Counted from the first letter of the stretch, positions 8,001 to 15,954 are shown. The stretch: DNA of 64,000 bases from Streptomyces albus subsp. albus (GCF_000719865.1 NZ_JOID01000006.1:172717-236716); one strand, 5' to 3'. Translations and numbers: made by a program. The notes: a model not told the origin generated them from the letters alone.

Positions 8001-10329
8001 CTCGCGTCTGGTCCTCGTCACCTCCGGTGCCGTCGACCCGGTCGGGGACGGCCCCTTCGAGGACGGCCCGGCCGGGGGCGCCGGCCCCGGGGAGCGGGTG
8101 CCGGCCCACGCGGCGGTGTGGGGGCTGGTCCGTTCGGCCGAGAGGGAGAATCCGGGCCGTTTCGCCCTGGTCGACGTGGACGATCACGCGGACTCCTGGC
8201 GTGCGCTGCCCTCGCTGCTGGCGGCTCCGGCGCCGGAGACGGCCGTTCGGCGGGGAACGGCCTACGCGCCGCGGCTCGTCCGGGTGGACGGGACGCCGGA
8301 GGAAGGGCGGCTCCCGCGGCTGGATCCCGACGGCACCGTACTGGTCACCGGTGGCACCGGTTCCCTGGGCATGCTGGTGGCCCGCCACTTGGTCACCGCC
8401 CATGGTGTACGGCATCTGCTGCTCGCCGGCCGGCGCGGGCCGGACGCGCCGGGAGTGAGGGAACTCGCCGCCGAGCTGGGCGAGGCGGGTGCGCGGGTCG
8501 TCGTCCGGGCGGTCGATGTCGCGGACCGCACGGCGCTCGCCGCCCTGCTGGACTCCGTACCCGCGGCCCATCCGCTGACCGGGGTGGTGCACACCGCGGC
8601 GGTGCTGGACGACGGCATCGTCCCGGCGCTGACGGCGGACCGCCTGGACCGGGTGCTGCGGCCCAAGGCGGACGCCGCCCTCGCCCTGCACGAACTGACC
8701 CGGGGATGTGATCTGGCGATGTTCGTGCTGTTCTCCTCGGTGGCGGGCACCTTCGGCTCGGCCGGGCAGGCCACCTACGCGGCGGCCAACTGCGTGGTGG
8801 ACGCGCTGGCCCGGCACCGCGGCCGGCTCGGTCTGCCCGGCACGTCGATCGCCTGGGGGCCCTGGCAGCAGAGTGACGGGATGACTGCCCACCTCGGCGA
8901 CACCGACCGGCGGCGAATGGCCCGCTCCGGCTTCACCCCGCTGAGCGCCGAGGAGGGACTGGCGCTCTTCGACGCCGCCGTGGCGGGCCGGGACCCGGTG
9001 GTGGTGGCGGCCCGCTTCGACACGGCTGTGCTGGGCGCGGGCGAACCGGCCGAGCGTCCTCGCCGGGCGCCCGGAGCGGGCGGGGACCGCTTCCCGCGAC
9101 TGCTGGCGGCTGCTTCCCCCGAGGAGCGCGGCGCGTTGCTGCTCGAGGAGGTACGAGCCCGGGCGGCCTCGGTACTGGGGCACCCGGAGGGGGCCGGCGC
9201 GATCGACGGGGACGGCCTGCTGGCGGAGCTGGGGCTCGATTCGCTGGCGGCGGTCGACCTGCGCAACCTGCTCGCCGCGTCGACGGGGCTGACGCTGCCG
9301 TCCACTCTGCTGTTCGACTTCCCGACGCCGCGTGCGGTCGCCGCCGAACTGGCGGAACGGTACACGCGGGAGACGGCTCCCGGCCCCTCCTCCGGCGCCG
9401 GGGAACGCCCCGGATCCGTCGGCCGCGGCGGCGACTCCGCCGGCTCCGCGACCACCGGCGAGGCTTCCGGGAGGCGGTCGGAAACGGCCTGTCCAGAGGG
9501 TCCGGTCGCGGCGACGGACAGAGTTCCGGATTCCCTGGGCGAGCTCTTCCGGACCGCCTGTGCCCGGGGCCGTACCTGGGACGGCATGGCGCTGCTCACC
9601 ATCGCCGCGCGGCTGCGCCCGGTCTTCGACGACGCCGGGGCCGCCGGTGCGGCGCTCACACCCGTCACGCTGGCGCCGGGCGGTGCGGGCGCGGCCCGGC
9701 TGATCTGCTTCCCCGCCCTCAGCGCGCTCTCCGGCCCCCAGGAGTACGCGCGCCTCGGTGCCGGACTGCGGGACCTTCGGCCGGTCTCGGCGGTGCGGTA
9801 TCCGGGGTTCGGGGCGGGGGAGGAGCTGCCGGGCACACTGGACGCCTTCGTCACCGCGCAGACCGCCGCCGTCCGTGCGCTCGCGGGCGGCGGAGCGCCC
9901 GTGCTGCTCGGCCGCTCGGCCGGGGGCTGGGTGGCGCAGGCCGTGGCCGAGCGGCTGGCCGCCGAGGGCTCCGCCCCGGCCGCCGTCGTCCTGGTGGACA
10001 CCTATCCGAGCGGGACGGACGACCGTGAGCAGGCGCTCTCCGCGATGACGTCGGACATGCTGCGGCGGGCGGCCGAGTTCTCCGCGGCCGATGTGGACCG
10101 GCTCACCGCCATGGCCGGTTACGTCGAGCTCTTCACCGGCTGGAAGCCGGCGCGGCTCGCCGCCCCCACACTGTTCGTCCGGGCCCGGGATCCGCTGCCC
10201 GGCGTGGAGGCCGCCCCGCCCTGGGGTCTGCCGCACACCGAAGTGACCGTCCCGGGGGACCACTTCACCGTCCTGGAGGAACACGCACGCACGACCGCAC
10301 TCACCGTCCACCGCTGGCTCGGCTCCTGA
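2083..10329 (+). CDS. Single-module type I polyketide synthase with acyl-ligase loading domain and thioesterase
   Basis: A 2,748-residue megasynthase with domain order acyl-ligase, ACP, KS, AT, DH, KR, ACP, TE. The ligase (about 1-540) has the phosphate-binding loop YTSGSSGTPKG near residue 181 and the C-terminal RTSSGK lysine, so it should adenylate a carboxylic acid and load ACP1 (GMDS, Ser577). KS starts near 637 with Cys809 in DTACSSS and later EAHGTGT and SNIGHT. AT has GHSVGE (Ser1281) and HAFH at 1384-1387, which predict malonyl-CoA. DH keeps His1602 and Asp1783, but the usual Gly of HxxxGxxxxP is Glu. KR has GGTGSLG (2090-2096), an LDD motif (B-type) and Ser2219/Tyr2232/Asn2236. No ER is seen. 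ACP2 Ser2387; TE GRSAGG Ser2612. The chosen ATG gives the natural ligase N-terminus; the frame runs on upstream to 1975. Predicted product: a starter acid extended once with malonate to a hydroxy or enoyl acid, unless the module iterates. No tailoring genes flank it. The product was not identified. Confidence 0.95.
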   Translation: MDMDIIRPLPVSLREHARRLGDKVAFADRRRKLTYRNLDVRTGRLAGHLAGLGVARGERVAILLGNRVETVESLLAVVRASGVGVPLDPGVSGPELIRLLDDCGARVLVTDEARLARRRELLSRPGLTVVVAGGGEEHGDSGTPSGRVGTADGAVRYEELAGTGPGLPARDDLGLDEVAWLLYTSGSSGTPKGVLSTQRNRLAPVASGLVGVLGLSQRDRLLWPLPLHHAMSQVICVLGVTATGASALLLPRFSVAGVIGELRRTEDPFTLLGGVPTTYSALLDTVRGERERGGDGHGLGTSALRGCISAGASAGPEFRRSFETVCRAPYLEHYGSTEAGPVTMAAPGDTAPAASCGRVLSGTRVRVGGGADGQDTGEGELWVSGPGVMAGYHNRPEETAAVLHDGWFRTGDLARIGPSGDIVITGRKSELIVRGGVNIHPSEVEAVLRRLPRVADAAVAGRPHPVFGEVPVGYLVAEPGGGALDRGALLAACRAELSAVKVPVALYEVDGIPRTSSGKVRRPALAGLPARELVAGTAGEPAEDLLDLVRREAAAVLGCAAEAVEPATTLRDLGMDSLAATVLRERLAAATGLPLSEAVAFDFPTAAALAAHLRSRNAGSPPGPAVAHGGAAGREDDPVVIVGMACRAPGGVTSPEELWRLVADGTDAIGPFPTDRGWDIRALYDPDPGRPGRTYVREGGFLSGVDRFDPGFFGISPREAPAMDPQHRLLLEVAWEAFEHAGVVPRTLRGSSTGVYVGLMYSDYARRLTRVPEHVEGYLGLGSAGSVASGRIAYTFGLEGPALTVDTACSSSLVALHLAAQALRRGECSFALAGGATVMSGPSSFVEFSRQRALAPDGRCKAFAASADGTGWAEGAGMLLLSRLSDARRAGLPVLAVVRGSAVNQDGASNGLTAPHGPAQQRVIQQALADAGLSPGEVDAVEAHGTGTRLGDVIEAEAFLATYGSRERERPLLLGSVKSNIGHTQAAAGVTGVIKTVQAMTHGMLPRTLHADEPTGRVDWSSGRLELLRRAVPWPRTGRPRRAAVSSFGISGTNAHVVLEEPPTDPTTDPTTPPRVSGTHEGPVSAPFDSRAVREPVPVAVSAKSGSGLRDQARRLYERVSRDPDATPSDIGYSLATTRSVFEHRAVVVARDRAGLLTSLRAVAEDGDGPGVRTGTARGQAATAFLFTGQGSQRLGMGRQLYDSRDRYATFARSFDDICSLFDPLLPVPLRDVVFAGPGTGTGGLVHTTRFAQPALFALETSLFRQFEAWGVRPDLVAGHSVGEVTAAHVSGVLSLPDACTLVEARGRLMDALPPGGAMAAVSAGEDEVAEVTARLAGPGRVVEIAAVNGPGSVVVSGDEAAVRETVAHFRERGRSTTSLRVSHAFHSARTEPMLDGFAEVLRGLSFGTPRLGLITAVPGRPATEEELATPEFWAGHVRRPVRFADSVAYLRERGAAHFVELGPQGVLAGLVRECLAADPAPLVVPVLRGAARPEADTLTDTVAALYAHGVPVDWEAFFAGRDGRRVALPTYAFRRRRYWLDASPSNPSNPSNPSNPSNPSAGGPDSAEHPFLSSRTATAEDDGLLLGGILSVPGRPWLADHEVAESVLLPATAFVEMALHAGASVGAPVLDELVLTAPAPLPRDGAVELQVKVSGPDGAGRRTVLFHTRPHLSAGDHPWQRHASGTLAPAHPSPDHSPAVTGAGAPWPPPGAVPLAAGSPDADPYELLTGTGLGYGPAFRGLRGAWRSGEELYAEVALPEAARAPAAGDDGPGFLLHPALLDAALHVLALDGRTARPDAAGGVGVSLPFAFDGVRLHRAGAHVLRVRIVPGPDGRAAVELSDEAGAPVASVRALTLRPLPAPPPTASVTGGPHRMTWVPLPAAPVPAPVPRWGVLGASGTGQVDVLAPPGSGIPVYAGPAAVGGSPAVVVAPIGPPPEGAGGAEDPAAGSRWAAQRALELVREWLADPRLAGSRLVLVTSGAVDPVGDGPFEDGPAGGAGPGERVPAHAAVWGLVRSAERENPGRFALVDVDDHADSWRALPSLLAAPAPETAVRRGTAYAPRLVRVDGTPEEGRLPRLDPDGTVLVTGGTGSLGMLVARHLVTAHGVRHLLLAGRRGPDAPGVRELAAELGEAGARVVVRAVDVADRTALAALLDSVPAAHPLTGVVHTAAVLDDGIVPALTADRLDRVLRPKADAALALHELTRGCDLAMFVLFSSVAGTFGSAGQATYAAANCVVDALARHRGRLGLPGTSIAWGPWQQSDGMTAHLGDTDRRRMARSGFTPLSAEEGLALFDAAVAGRDPVVVAARFDTAVLGAGEPAERPRRAPGAGGDRFPRLLAAASPEERGALLLEEVRARAASVLGHPEGAGAIDGDGLLAELGLDSLAAVDLRNLLAASTGLTLPSTLLFDFPTPRAVAAELAERYTRETAPGPSSGAGERPGSVGRGGDSAGSATTGEASGRRSETACPEGPVAATDRVPDSLGELFRTACARGRTWDGMALLTIAARLRPVFDDAGAAGAALTPVTLAPGGAGAARLICFPALSALSGPQEYARLGAGLRDLRPVSAVRYPGFGAGEELPGTLDAFVTAQTAAVRALAGGGAPVLLGRSAGGWVAQAVAERLAAEGSAPAAVVLVDTYPSGTDDREQALSAMTSDMLRRAAEFSAADVDRLTAMAGYVELFTGWKPARLAAPTLFVRARDPLPGVEAAPPWGLPHTEVTVPGDHFTVLEEHARTTALTVHRWLGS
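2107..2109 (+). other. TTA leucine codon at codon 9 of the PKS
   Basis: Reading from the ATG at 2083, the ninth codon is TTA (ATC AGG CCG TTA CCG). TTA is the rarest codon in Streptomyces and is read by the bldA tRNA, which accumulates late in development. An early TTA therefore suggests growth-phase control of translation. The codon lies within the chosen CDS and also within any longer version starting at 1975. Confidence 0.85.
6718..6762 (+). repeat. Five tandem 9-bp units encoding Ser-Asn-Pro in the AT-DH linker
   Basis: The unit TCGAACCCG occurs five times head-to-tail with no mismatch and is followed by a further TCG. In frame it encodes five SNP tripeptides between the end of the AT post-linker (RRRYWLD) and the start of DH. 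Perfect copies suggest recent slippage expansion. A flexible proline-rich linker here would not disturb the flanking folds. Confidence 0.9.
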
Positions 10330-10507
10330 GCCGTCTCCCGCGGCGGTCCCCGGGCGACCGCCGCGGGCCGGACGGCGTCACCGCCGAGGTGGTCGCCGGC
10401 CTGCTGCGGGAGGGAAGGTGTTCCGGCGGCCCTGCCCCCGGACCTCCGACTTGTATGCCGAACCAGTTGCCCGGGTGCGGCCGGCTGGTGGTGACCACCA
10501 GTACGCG

Positions 10508-11647
10508 TCAGCTGGTCCGAAGACCGACCGCCAGCGTCAGTTCAAGGACCCGCTGTGGCGAGGCGAGGTCCGGAAACAGCTCCCGCAGCTGCGACATCCG
10601 GTACCGGACTGTCTGGGGATGGACGAACAACTCCGCCGCCACCTCCTCCCGCCTGCCCTGGTGCAGCAGCCACGCCCGCAACGTCTTCTCCAGCCGCCGT
10701 GCGGTCGCGACAGGCAAGGTCCGCAACGGTGCGAGGGCTCGGGTACGCAGGTCTGTGAACGCGTCCATGTCGGCACTCAGCACCAGCTCCGGCAGGTGCT
10801 CCTCGGTGTCGCGAATATCGGAGGAGAGGGACCGGGCGCGGACGGCTCGTGCGTACGAGGCGGACGCACGAGTCCATGGCCGGGCCGGGCCGACCACGGC
10901 GGCGCGGTCGGTCAGCTGCCGCAGGAGATGTGATCGGTCGGCATCGGGGACGAGCAGCACACCGGCGGCATCCGGCAGATCGTCGAGGACGAGGGTGCTC
11001 GGGTCGAGCGCGCGGTAGGCGGGCCGGGCCTGGGCGGCGGGCAGCAGGACCGCGGTCAGCGAGACCGGAGGCTGCCACCCGGCCCGTTGAGCGGAGGCCA
11101 GCAGCACGTCCGGGCTCGCGCCGGCGAGGAGGTTGCGGGCCAGGTGTTCCAGGTGGCGCTCGTGGGCCCTGCCCCGGGCGGCCAGTTCGTCGGCGTGGCC
11201 CGCGGCGCTCGCGGCGGAGAGCTCGTCGATGTAGGCGAAGGTCAGTTCGGCGAACTTGGCGACCTCGGCGGCGGGCAGACCTGCGGGTACGGCACCCGCG
11301 GCCAGGCATCGCCAGGCCACGCGGGCGCCGACGCGGTAGGCGCTGAGCAGGGCGTCCATCGAACGGCCGGAGCGCACCTCGCCGCGGCCCAGCTCGTAGG
11401 CCGCGTCACCGGCGTCGCCGCCTGTGGCCTTCCCGCTCGCGAGGTCCAGGTAGTGACCCAGGGCGGTGCGGACGGCTCGGCGGATGGTGCCGCCCATGCG
11501 GCCCGAAAGGGCGTTGGCGTACGGAGGGACCTCGTCGATGATCGCCTTGACGACCTCGTCGGCGGTGGTCTTCAGCGCGGCCCGAAGTGCGGTGACCGTC
11601 GTTTCATCCAGGGCCAGTTCGCCGGCCCTCCGGATTGCATGGCTCAC
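10508..11647 (-). CDS. PucR-type helix-turn-helix transcriptional regulator
   Basis: A 379-residue regulator. The long N-terminal helical part resembles the region found in actinobacterial PucR-like regulators. The C-terminus (about 315-375) is the PucR-type HTH, with EKTLRAWLLHQGRREEVAAE followed by LFVHPQTVRYRMSQLREL. It starts 86 bp from the divergently transcribed ferredoxin reductase/desaturase pair, the same arrangement seen around membrane desaturase systems in other actinobacteria, so it most likely controls that pair. A palindrome in the shared intergenic region (11687-11702) is a candidate operator. The ligand is unknown. Family call is firm; the regulatory target is inferred from position. 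Confidence 0.88.
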   Translation of the reverse strand: MSHAIRRAGELALDETTVTALRAALKTTADEVVKAIIDEVPPYANALSGRMGGTIRRAVRTALGHYLDLASGKATGGDAGDAAYELGRGEVRSGRSMDALLSAYRVGARVAWRCLAAGAVPAGLPAAEVAKFAELTFAYIDELSAASAAGHADELAARGRAHERHLEHLARNLLAGASPDVLLASAQRAGWQPPVSLTAVLLPAAQARPAYRALDPSTLVLDDLPDAAGVLLVPDADRSHLLRQLTDRAAVVGPARPWTRASASYARAVRARSLSSDIRDTEEHLPELVLSADMDAFTDLRTRALAPLRTLPVATARRLEKTLRAWLLHQGRREEVAAELFVHPQTVRYRMSQLRELFPDLASPQRVLELTLAVGLRTS

Positions 11648-11686
11648 GTTCTGTTCCCTGCGAACAATCTAGCCGACCAGATTTAC

Positions 11687-11702
11687 GTCCTGCGGTCAGG
11701 AC
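11687..11702. promoter_or_regulatory. Inverted repeat between divergent PucR regulator and ferredoxin reductase
   Basis: GTCCTG-N4-CAGGAC is a perfect 6-bp inverted repeat, flanked on both sides by direct copies of TTTACG. It sits in the 86-bp space between the two divergent start codons, where an operator for the PucR-type regulator would be expected. Only the symmetry is seen; binding is inferred. Confidence 0.45.
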
Positions 11703-11733
11703 TTTACGCCTTGAGGCACAGCAAGCTGGAGGC

Positions 11734-12795
11734 ATGACGAGTACAGCCCTCCGCAGCAGGGCGTGGAAACTGCTCGAGATGGTCACGACGCCGCTGCTGC
11801 CATCGGACTACCTCGACCTGGTCAGCCCGCTGCGTACGGGCGCTGACCTGCGTGGGCGCATCGAGGCCGTGCACCCCGAGACGCGCGACGCCGCGACGGT
11901 CGTGATCAGGCCGGGACGGGGCTGGCGCGGCCACACAGCCGGTCAGTACGTGCGGATCGGGGTCGACGTCGACGGGGTACGCCTGTGGCGTGCCTACTCC
12001 ATCACCTCGCCGGCGAACCGCCGGGACGGCCGCGTCACGATCACCGTGAAGGCGATCCCGGACGGCAAGGTCAGCAACCACCTGGTCCGCAGGGCGAAAC
12101 CGGGCACGCTGATCCAGCTCGACCAGGCGGCCGGTGACTTCGTGCTGCCGCAGGCCAAGCCCGCCAAGGTGCTCTACCTGACGGCCGGCAGCGGCATCAC
12201 GCCCGTGATGGGCATGCTGCGCGACACCGAGCTCGACGACGTCGTCATGGTCCACTGCGCACCACAGCCGCAAGACGTGATCTTCCGCAACGAACTGCAC
12301 GGCCTGGCCGCGGACAAGAAGCTGCGGCTCACCGAGGTGCACACCGACACGGACGGCATGCTCGACATCACCCGTCTCGACGAACTCGTGCCCGACTGGA
12401 CCGAGCGCGAGACCTGGGCTTGCGGGCCCGCGGGCCTGCTCGACGCCGCCGAAGAACACTGGACCGAACACGGCGTCCGAGAGCGCCTGCACACCGAACG
12501 CTTCCGCCCCAGCACCGCCGTCGCCGGCGACGGCGGCGGCGGCGAGGTCACGTTCAGCGCCACCGGCAAGACCGTCGACGCGGACGGCACCACGCCGTTG
12601 CTGGACATCGGCGAAGAGGCCGGCGTACTCATGCCCTCCGGGTGCCGCATGGGCATCTGCTTCGGCTGCGTCACGCCGCTCAAGGCGGGCGCCATCCGCG
12701 ACCTGCGCACCGGCGAGATCACCGAGGCCGAGCCGGGCGTCCTCATCCAGACCTGCGTGTCCGCTGCGGCGGGCCCCTGCGACATCGAACGGTAG
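11734..12795 (+). CDS. Ferredoxin reductase with C-terminal 2Fe-2S domain, desaturase partner
   Basis: A 353-residue flavin-dependent oxidoreductase that passes electrons from NAD(P)H through FAD to its own 2Fe-2S centre. It has the FAD-binding RAYS motif (86-89), the nucleotide-binding TAGSGITPVMGM segment and a plant-type ferredoxin domain with Cys304, Cys309, Cys312 and Cys341 (CX4CX2C...C). It lies 7 bp upstream of a membrane fatty acid desaturase. The pair resembles the actinobacterial stearoyl-CoA desaturase and its reductase (DesA3-Rv3230c type in mycobacteria). The ATG at 11734 follows GGAGG very closely; the frame is open further upstream, but the extra residues do not look like part of the family. 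Confidence 0.92.
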   Translation: MTSTALRSRAWKLLEMVTTPLLPSDYLDLVSPLRTGADLRGRIEAVHPETRDAATVVIRPGRGWRGHTAGQYVRIGVDVDGVRLWRAYSITSPANRRDGRVTITVKAIPDGKVSNHLVRRAKPGTLIQLDQAAGDFVLPQAKPAKVLYLTAGSGITPVMGMLRDTELDDVVMVHCAPQPQDVIFRNELHGLAADKKLRLTEVHTDTDGMLDITRLDELVPDWTERETWACGPAGLLDAAEEHWTEHGVRERLHTERFRPSTAVAGDGGGGEVTFSATGKTVDADGTTPLLDIGEEAGVLMPSGCRMGICFGCVTPLKAGAIRDLRTGEITEAEPGVLIQTCVSAAAGPCDIER

Positions 12796-12802
12796 GAGCA
12801 CC

Positions 12803-13921
12803 TTGACCGCCATCGACCCCACCGCCCACCTGACCGCGGAGCAGATCGAGGAGTTGGGCCGCGAGCTGGATGCGATCCGCGACGAGGTGATCGCCGACCG
12901 CGGCGAAAAGGACGCCGCCTACATCCGTAGGGTCATCTCGGTGCAGCGCAAGCTCGAGCTGGCCAGCAGGGGCGTGCTCCTGTTCTCGATCTTCCCGCCC
13001 GCGTGGCTGCTCGGCACCGCCGGGCTGTCCGTGGCGAAGATCATGGACAACATGGAGATCGGCCACAACATCCTGCACGGCCAGTGGGACTGGATGCGGG
13101 ACCCGAAGATCCACTCCACCACCTGGGAGTGGGATCACGTCTCGCCGTCCGAGCAGTGGAAGCACTCGCACAACGAGCTGCACCACACGTACACCAACGT
13201 GATCGGCAAGGACAACGACCTCGGCTACGGCATCATGCGCGTCGACGAGGACCAGAGGTGGCACCCGTTCCACCTCGGCCAGCCGCTGTGGAACTTCATC
13301 AACGCCTGCTTCTTCGAGTACGGCATCGCGGCGTACGACCTCGAGCTCGGCAAGAACCTGCACAAGCGCCGCCGCAAGAACCCGGAGTTCCGCGCGCGGG
13401 CCAGGGCCGTGGGCCGCAAGATCCGCAAGCAGGTGCTCAAGGACTACGTGATCCACCCGCTGCTGTCGGGCCCGTCGTTCCTCACCACGCTCGCCGCCAC
13501 GTTCACCGCGAACGTGGTCCGCAACCTCTGGACCCACTCGGTGATCATGTGCGGGCACTTCCCCGAGGGTGTGCAGGTCTTCGAACGCCGATCGATCAAG
13601 GGCGAGACGCGCGGCCAGTGGTACCTGCGCCAGATGATGGGCTCGGCGAACATCAGCGGCAGCAAGGCCATGCACTTCATGACCGGCAACCTGTCGCACC
13701 AGATCGAGCACCACCTGTTCCCGGACCTGCCGAGCAACCGGTACGCCGAGGTCGCGGTGAAGGTGCGCGCGCTCTTCGAGAAGTACGAGCTGGAATACGT
13801 CACCGGCCCGCTGCCCAAGCAGGTGTTCTCCGCATGGCACAAGGTCTTCCGGCTCTCGCTGCCGAACAAGAAGCCCAAGGTCAAAACGCCGGACCGTGAG
13901 CAGGAGCTCGTCGCCGCCTGA
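12803..13921 (+). CDS. Membrane fatty acid (acyl-CoA) desaturase
   Basis: A 372-residue di-iron membrane desaturase that inserts a double bond into acyl chains using electrons from the reductase encoded just upstream. All three histidine boxes are present: HNILH (88-92), HSHNELHH (121-128) and HQIEHH (299-304). Hydrophobic membrane segments lie near 56-80 and 225-250. The start is TTG, with GGTAGGAG just upstream, and the gap to the reductase is only 7 bp, so the two genes form an operon. It most resembles actinobacterial delta-9 acyl-CoA desaturases. Double-bond position cannot be read from sequence. Confidence 0.94.
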   Translation: MTAIDPTAHLTAEQIEELGRELDAIRDEVIADRGEKDAAYIRRVISVQRKLELASRGVLLFSIFPPAWLLGTAGLSVAKIMDNMEIGHNILHGQWDWMRDPKIHSTTWEWDHVSPSEQWKHSHNELHHTYTNVIGKDNDLGYGIMRVDEDQRWHPFHLGQPLWNFINACFFEYGIAAYDLELGKNLHKRRRKNPEFRARARAVGRKIRKQVLKDYVIHPLLSGPSFLTTLAATFTANVVRNLWTHSVIMCGHFPEGVQVFERRSIKGETRGQWYLRQMMGSANISGSKAMHFMTGNLSHQIEHHLFPDLPSNRYAEVAVKVRALFEKYELEYVTGPLPKQVFSAWHKVFRLSLPNKKPKVKTPDREQELVAA

Positions 13922-14026
13922 TTCCCGGGATCGGTTCTTCTTGTGTTCCTTCTTGCTCTCGTCTGTTTCCCGCCGTGTTTCTCCAGGAGCCGGCCCGTCG
14001 TCCCCTGGAACACCTGAGCCGATGCG

Positions 14027-14428
14027 ATGGAAGCAGGCTGCGATGTCCTCACCGGGCGCGCGCACCGCCACTCCCTGGGCTGCTCCTCGCCGGTGACCGA
14101 CGGCACTTGGCTCTGGCGCCTGGACTTGCCGCACTATGTGGAAACGCACCACGGCCTGCTGCCCGAGGCGTTCATCGAGCACGCGCGTGGCTTGAGCTAC
14201 CGGATGCCGGCCCTCATCACTGCGGAGTTCGCTCCCCACTACAACGAGACCCTGCCGCTCGTCGGCTGGGCCTCAACCGTCCCGTGGCAGGCGACTGCCG
14301 CCGTGTTCGAGCCCGAACCGCGGCCGGGCGTCGGCAAGGCCGAGTTCGACGCGGCCATGCCGGCCCAGCAGTGGAACCGGCCGCACGGCAGCTGGGCGAA
14401 GCCCCGCGAACCCAGGAAGAGACAGTGA
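14027..14428 (+). CDS. Hypothetical protein, possibly N-terminally truncated
   Basis: A 133-residue frame with a protein-like core (DGTWLWRLDLPHYVETHHG, then LPEAFIEHAR). The wording resembles a class of small uncharacterised Streptomyces proteins, but no named family was recognised. The sequence begins abruptly at an ATG 12 bp after an in-frame stop, so the original N-terminus may be lost. The C-terminus is rich in charged residues and proline. Coding is likely from composition; function is unknown. Confidence 0.5.
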   Translation: MEAGCDVLTGRAHRHSLGCSSPVTDGTWLWRLDLPHYVETHHGLLPEAFIEHARGLSYRMPALITAEFAPHYNETLPLVGWASTVPWQATAAVFEPEPRPGVGKAEFDAAMPAQQWNRPHGSWAKPREPRKRQ

Positions 14429-14724
14429 GGAGGAGTTGAGACGTCAGGCGGTGTCTCGGTCAAGGCTCCGTCGGCATCGTCAATTCTCGTCGTGGTCCTC
14501 GCGGCATTCAGCGGCTTGGAGCGGCCCGGCTGGGGGTCAACGGGTCGTAGTGGCGCGGCTCGTGGACCTCACGGCTTGTTCGGCTCGGGTTGTTTGCCAG
14601 GGGGAGGCGCCGCGCAGCCCCGTCAGACACATCTCTGACGGGGCTGCGATCCACCGGCTCGAACTCTACGCCTCAGCCTGCTGGTTGCCGACCGTGGACT
14701 GCGTGAAGGCGCTCGGAGGGTCCC

Positions 14725-15291
14725 TTGCACCGTCCGACGCTCCTGGGCAAAGATCGGCGTGCGGCGGAGTTACGGGCGACGGCAAACGGGGGTTCCGAGT
14801 TGAGGTCCAGTGCGTCTCGGTGGTTTGCATATCTCGCTGCCGGTTGGGCGGCCATGTTCGCCGGTTTGCATTTCTTCTGGGCGCTCGGCGGTGAAGTGGG
14901 GCTGGACGTCTCGGCGGGTGAGCGTCTTGCCTCCGAGCGGCCTGGCTGGTTTGTGGCCGGAGGACTCTGGGGTGTTGGTCTGTTGTGCCTGGCCGGTGCC
15001 GTGGTGGCGCTCGGGCTGCGGCGGCGCGGTGTGCACGGGCGCCGGTGGCGTGCGCTCCGGTGGCTCGGCGTTGCGATCGGCGTGCTGCTGCTGAGCCGGG
15101 GGCTTCTTGTCGAGGCGCTGCTCATCGCAGGAGCGTCCGCCGTCGGCGAGATCAGTGCAGCACAGAAGTTCTGGACCCTCGCTGTGTGGAACCCCTGGTT
15201 CATTCTCGGTGGCTTGCTGTTCGGGCTGGCGGCGCACGGCTTCGGCAAGGCCCTTGCGGGACGGCCGGAGAGAGCCGCAGCCATTGGCTGA
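14725..15291 (+). CDS. DUF3995-type four-helix membrane protein
   Basis: A 188-residue integral membrane protein with about four hydrophobic segments, beginning with WFAYLAAGWAAMFAGLHFFW, which matches DUF3995. The family has no known activity. The TTG at 14725 has GGAGGG four bases upstream. A second TTG at 14800 would remove a hydrophilic leader of 25 residues and is also plausible. If the longer form is right it contains a TTA codon (14770), which would make expression depend on the bldA tRNA. It stands alone between hypothetical genes. Confidence 0.75.
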   Translation: MHRPTLLGKDRRAAELRATANGGSELRSSASRWFAYLAAGWAAMFAGLHFFWALGGEVGLDVSAGERLASERPGWFVAGGLWGVGLLCLAGAVVALGLRRRGVHGRRWRALRWLGVAIGVLLLSRGLLVEALLIAGASAVGEISAAQKFWTLAVWNPWFILGGLLFGLAAHGFGKALAGRPERAAAIG

Positions 15292-15528
15292 GCAGGCGAC
15301 ACTGAGCTGGTTCGACGTCAACCGATGTGGCTGAGCGTATGGTTGACCGTCGTCAGTGGACCCGAGCGCCTTGATCGTCTCCGCGCCCAAGCCCGGGGTG
15401 TCCCTGCAAGTCCAGGAATTGTGGGCGAGGCCCCGCACCTTGGTAGCCGAGCCGGAGAACGACCACCGGCTGCGAGCGCAGCGGACGCGGCGCCGGCCGG
15501 CCCGAGTACACGGCCCCGCTCAGATCGT

Positions 15529-15954
15529 TCATGACCTGCTCCTCTTCTTGGTCCGGTGTTGGATGGCGGCCAGGAGCACGGCGTAGGCCAGGTAGAGGAG
15601 CGCCAGGGCGGGGAGTGCGACCAGGGCGGGGTTCACCCAGGCGGGGATCAGGTCGTATCCCGCGTTGCACTTGTTGTGCAGCGGGAACCACCGGGTGTAC
15701 TCCGCGAAGTTCGTCCTGCGATATGTCCAGTCGAAGGCCTGGCCGGCTTTACTGCAGGCCTCCTCCGGGTCCAGTGACGTGATGGGGACGAGGGAGCCGA
15801 TGAGGTAGGTGACGCCGGCTCCCATCAGGAGGAGCACCGCACTCCAGCTGAGCCAGGCGGGGTTACGCCGCCACGTGCCCAGGATCAGCGGACGGCTCCA
15901 GAACCACCCTGCGGTCGTGAGGGCGCAGCAGATGAGGACGGGGATGGCGGACAT
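15529..15954 (-). CDS. Small membrane protein, unknown function
   Basis: A 141-residue protein with three hydrophobic stretches (near 5-20, 36-55 and 108-132). The loop between the second and third contains two cysteines and a run of aromatic and charged residues (FDWTYRRTNFAEYTRWF). The C-terminus is basic (HRTKKRSRS). The frame remains open upstream, but the upstream residues look like chance translation, so the ATG at 15954 was chosen; it lacks a strong Shine-Dalgarno sequence. No family was recognised. Confidence 0.65.
   Translation of the reverse strand: MSAIPVLICCALTTAGWFWSRPLILGTWRRNPAWLSWSAVLLLMGAGVTYLIGSLVPITSLDPEEACSKAGQAFDWTYRRTNFAEYTRWFPLHNKCNAGYDLIPAWVNPALVALPALALLYLAYAVLLAAIQHRTKKRSRS

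Noticed and set aside
7174..10311. 1,045-codon minus-strand frame opposite the PKS DH-TE region
   Set aside because: Same reason: it mirrors the real gene and has no recognisable domain.
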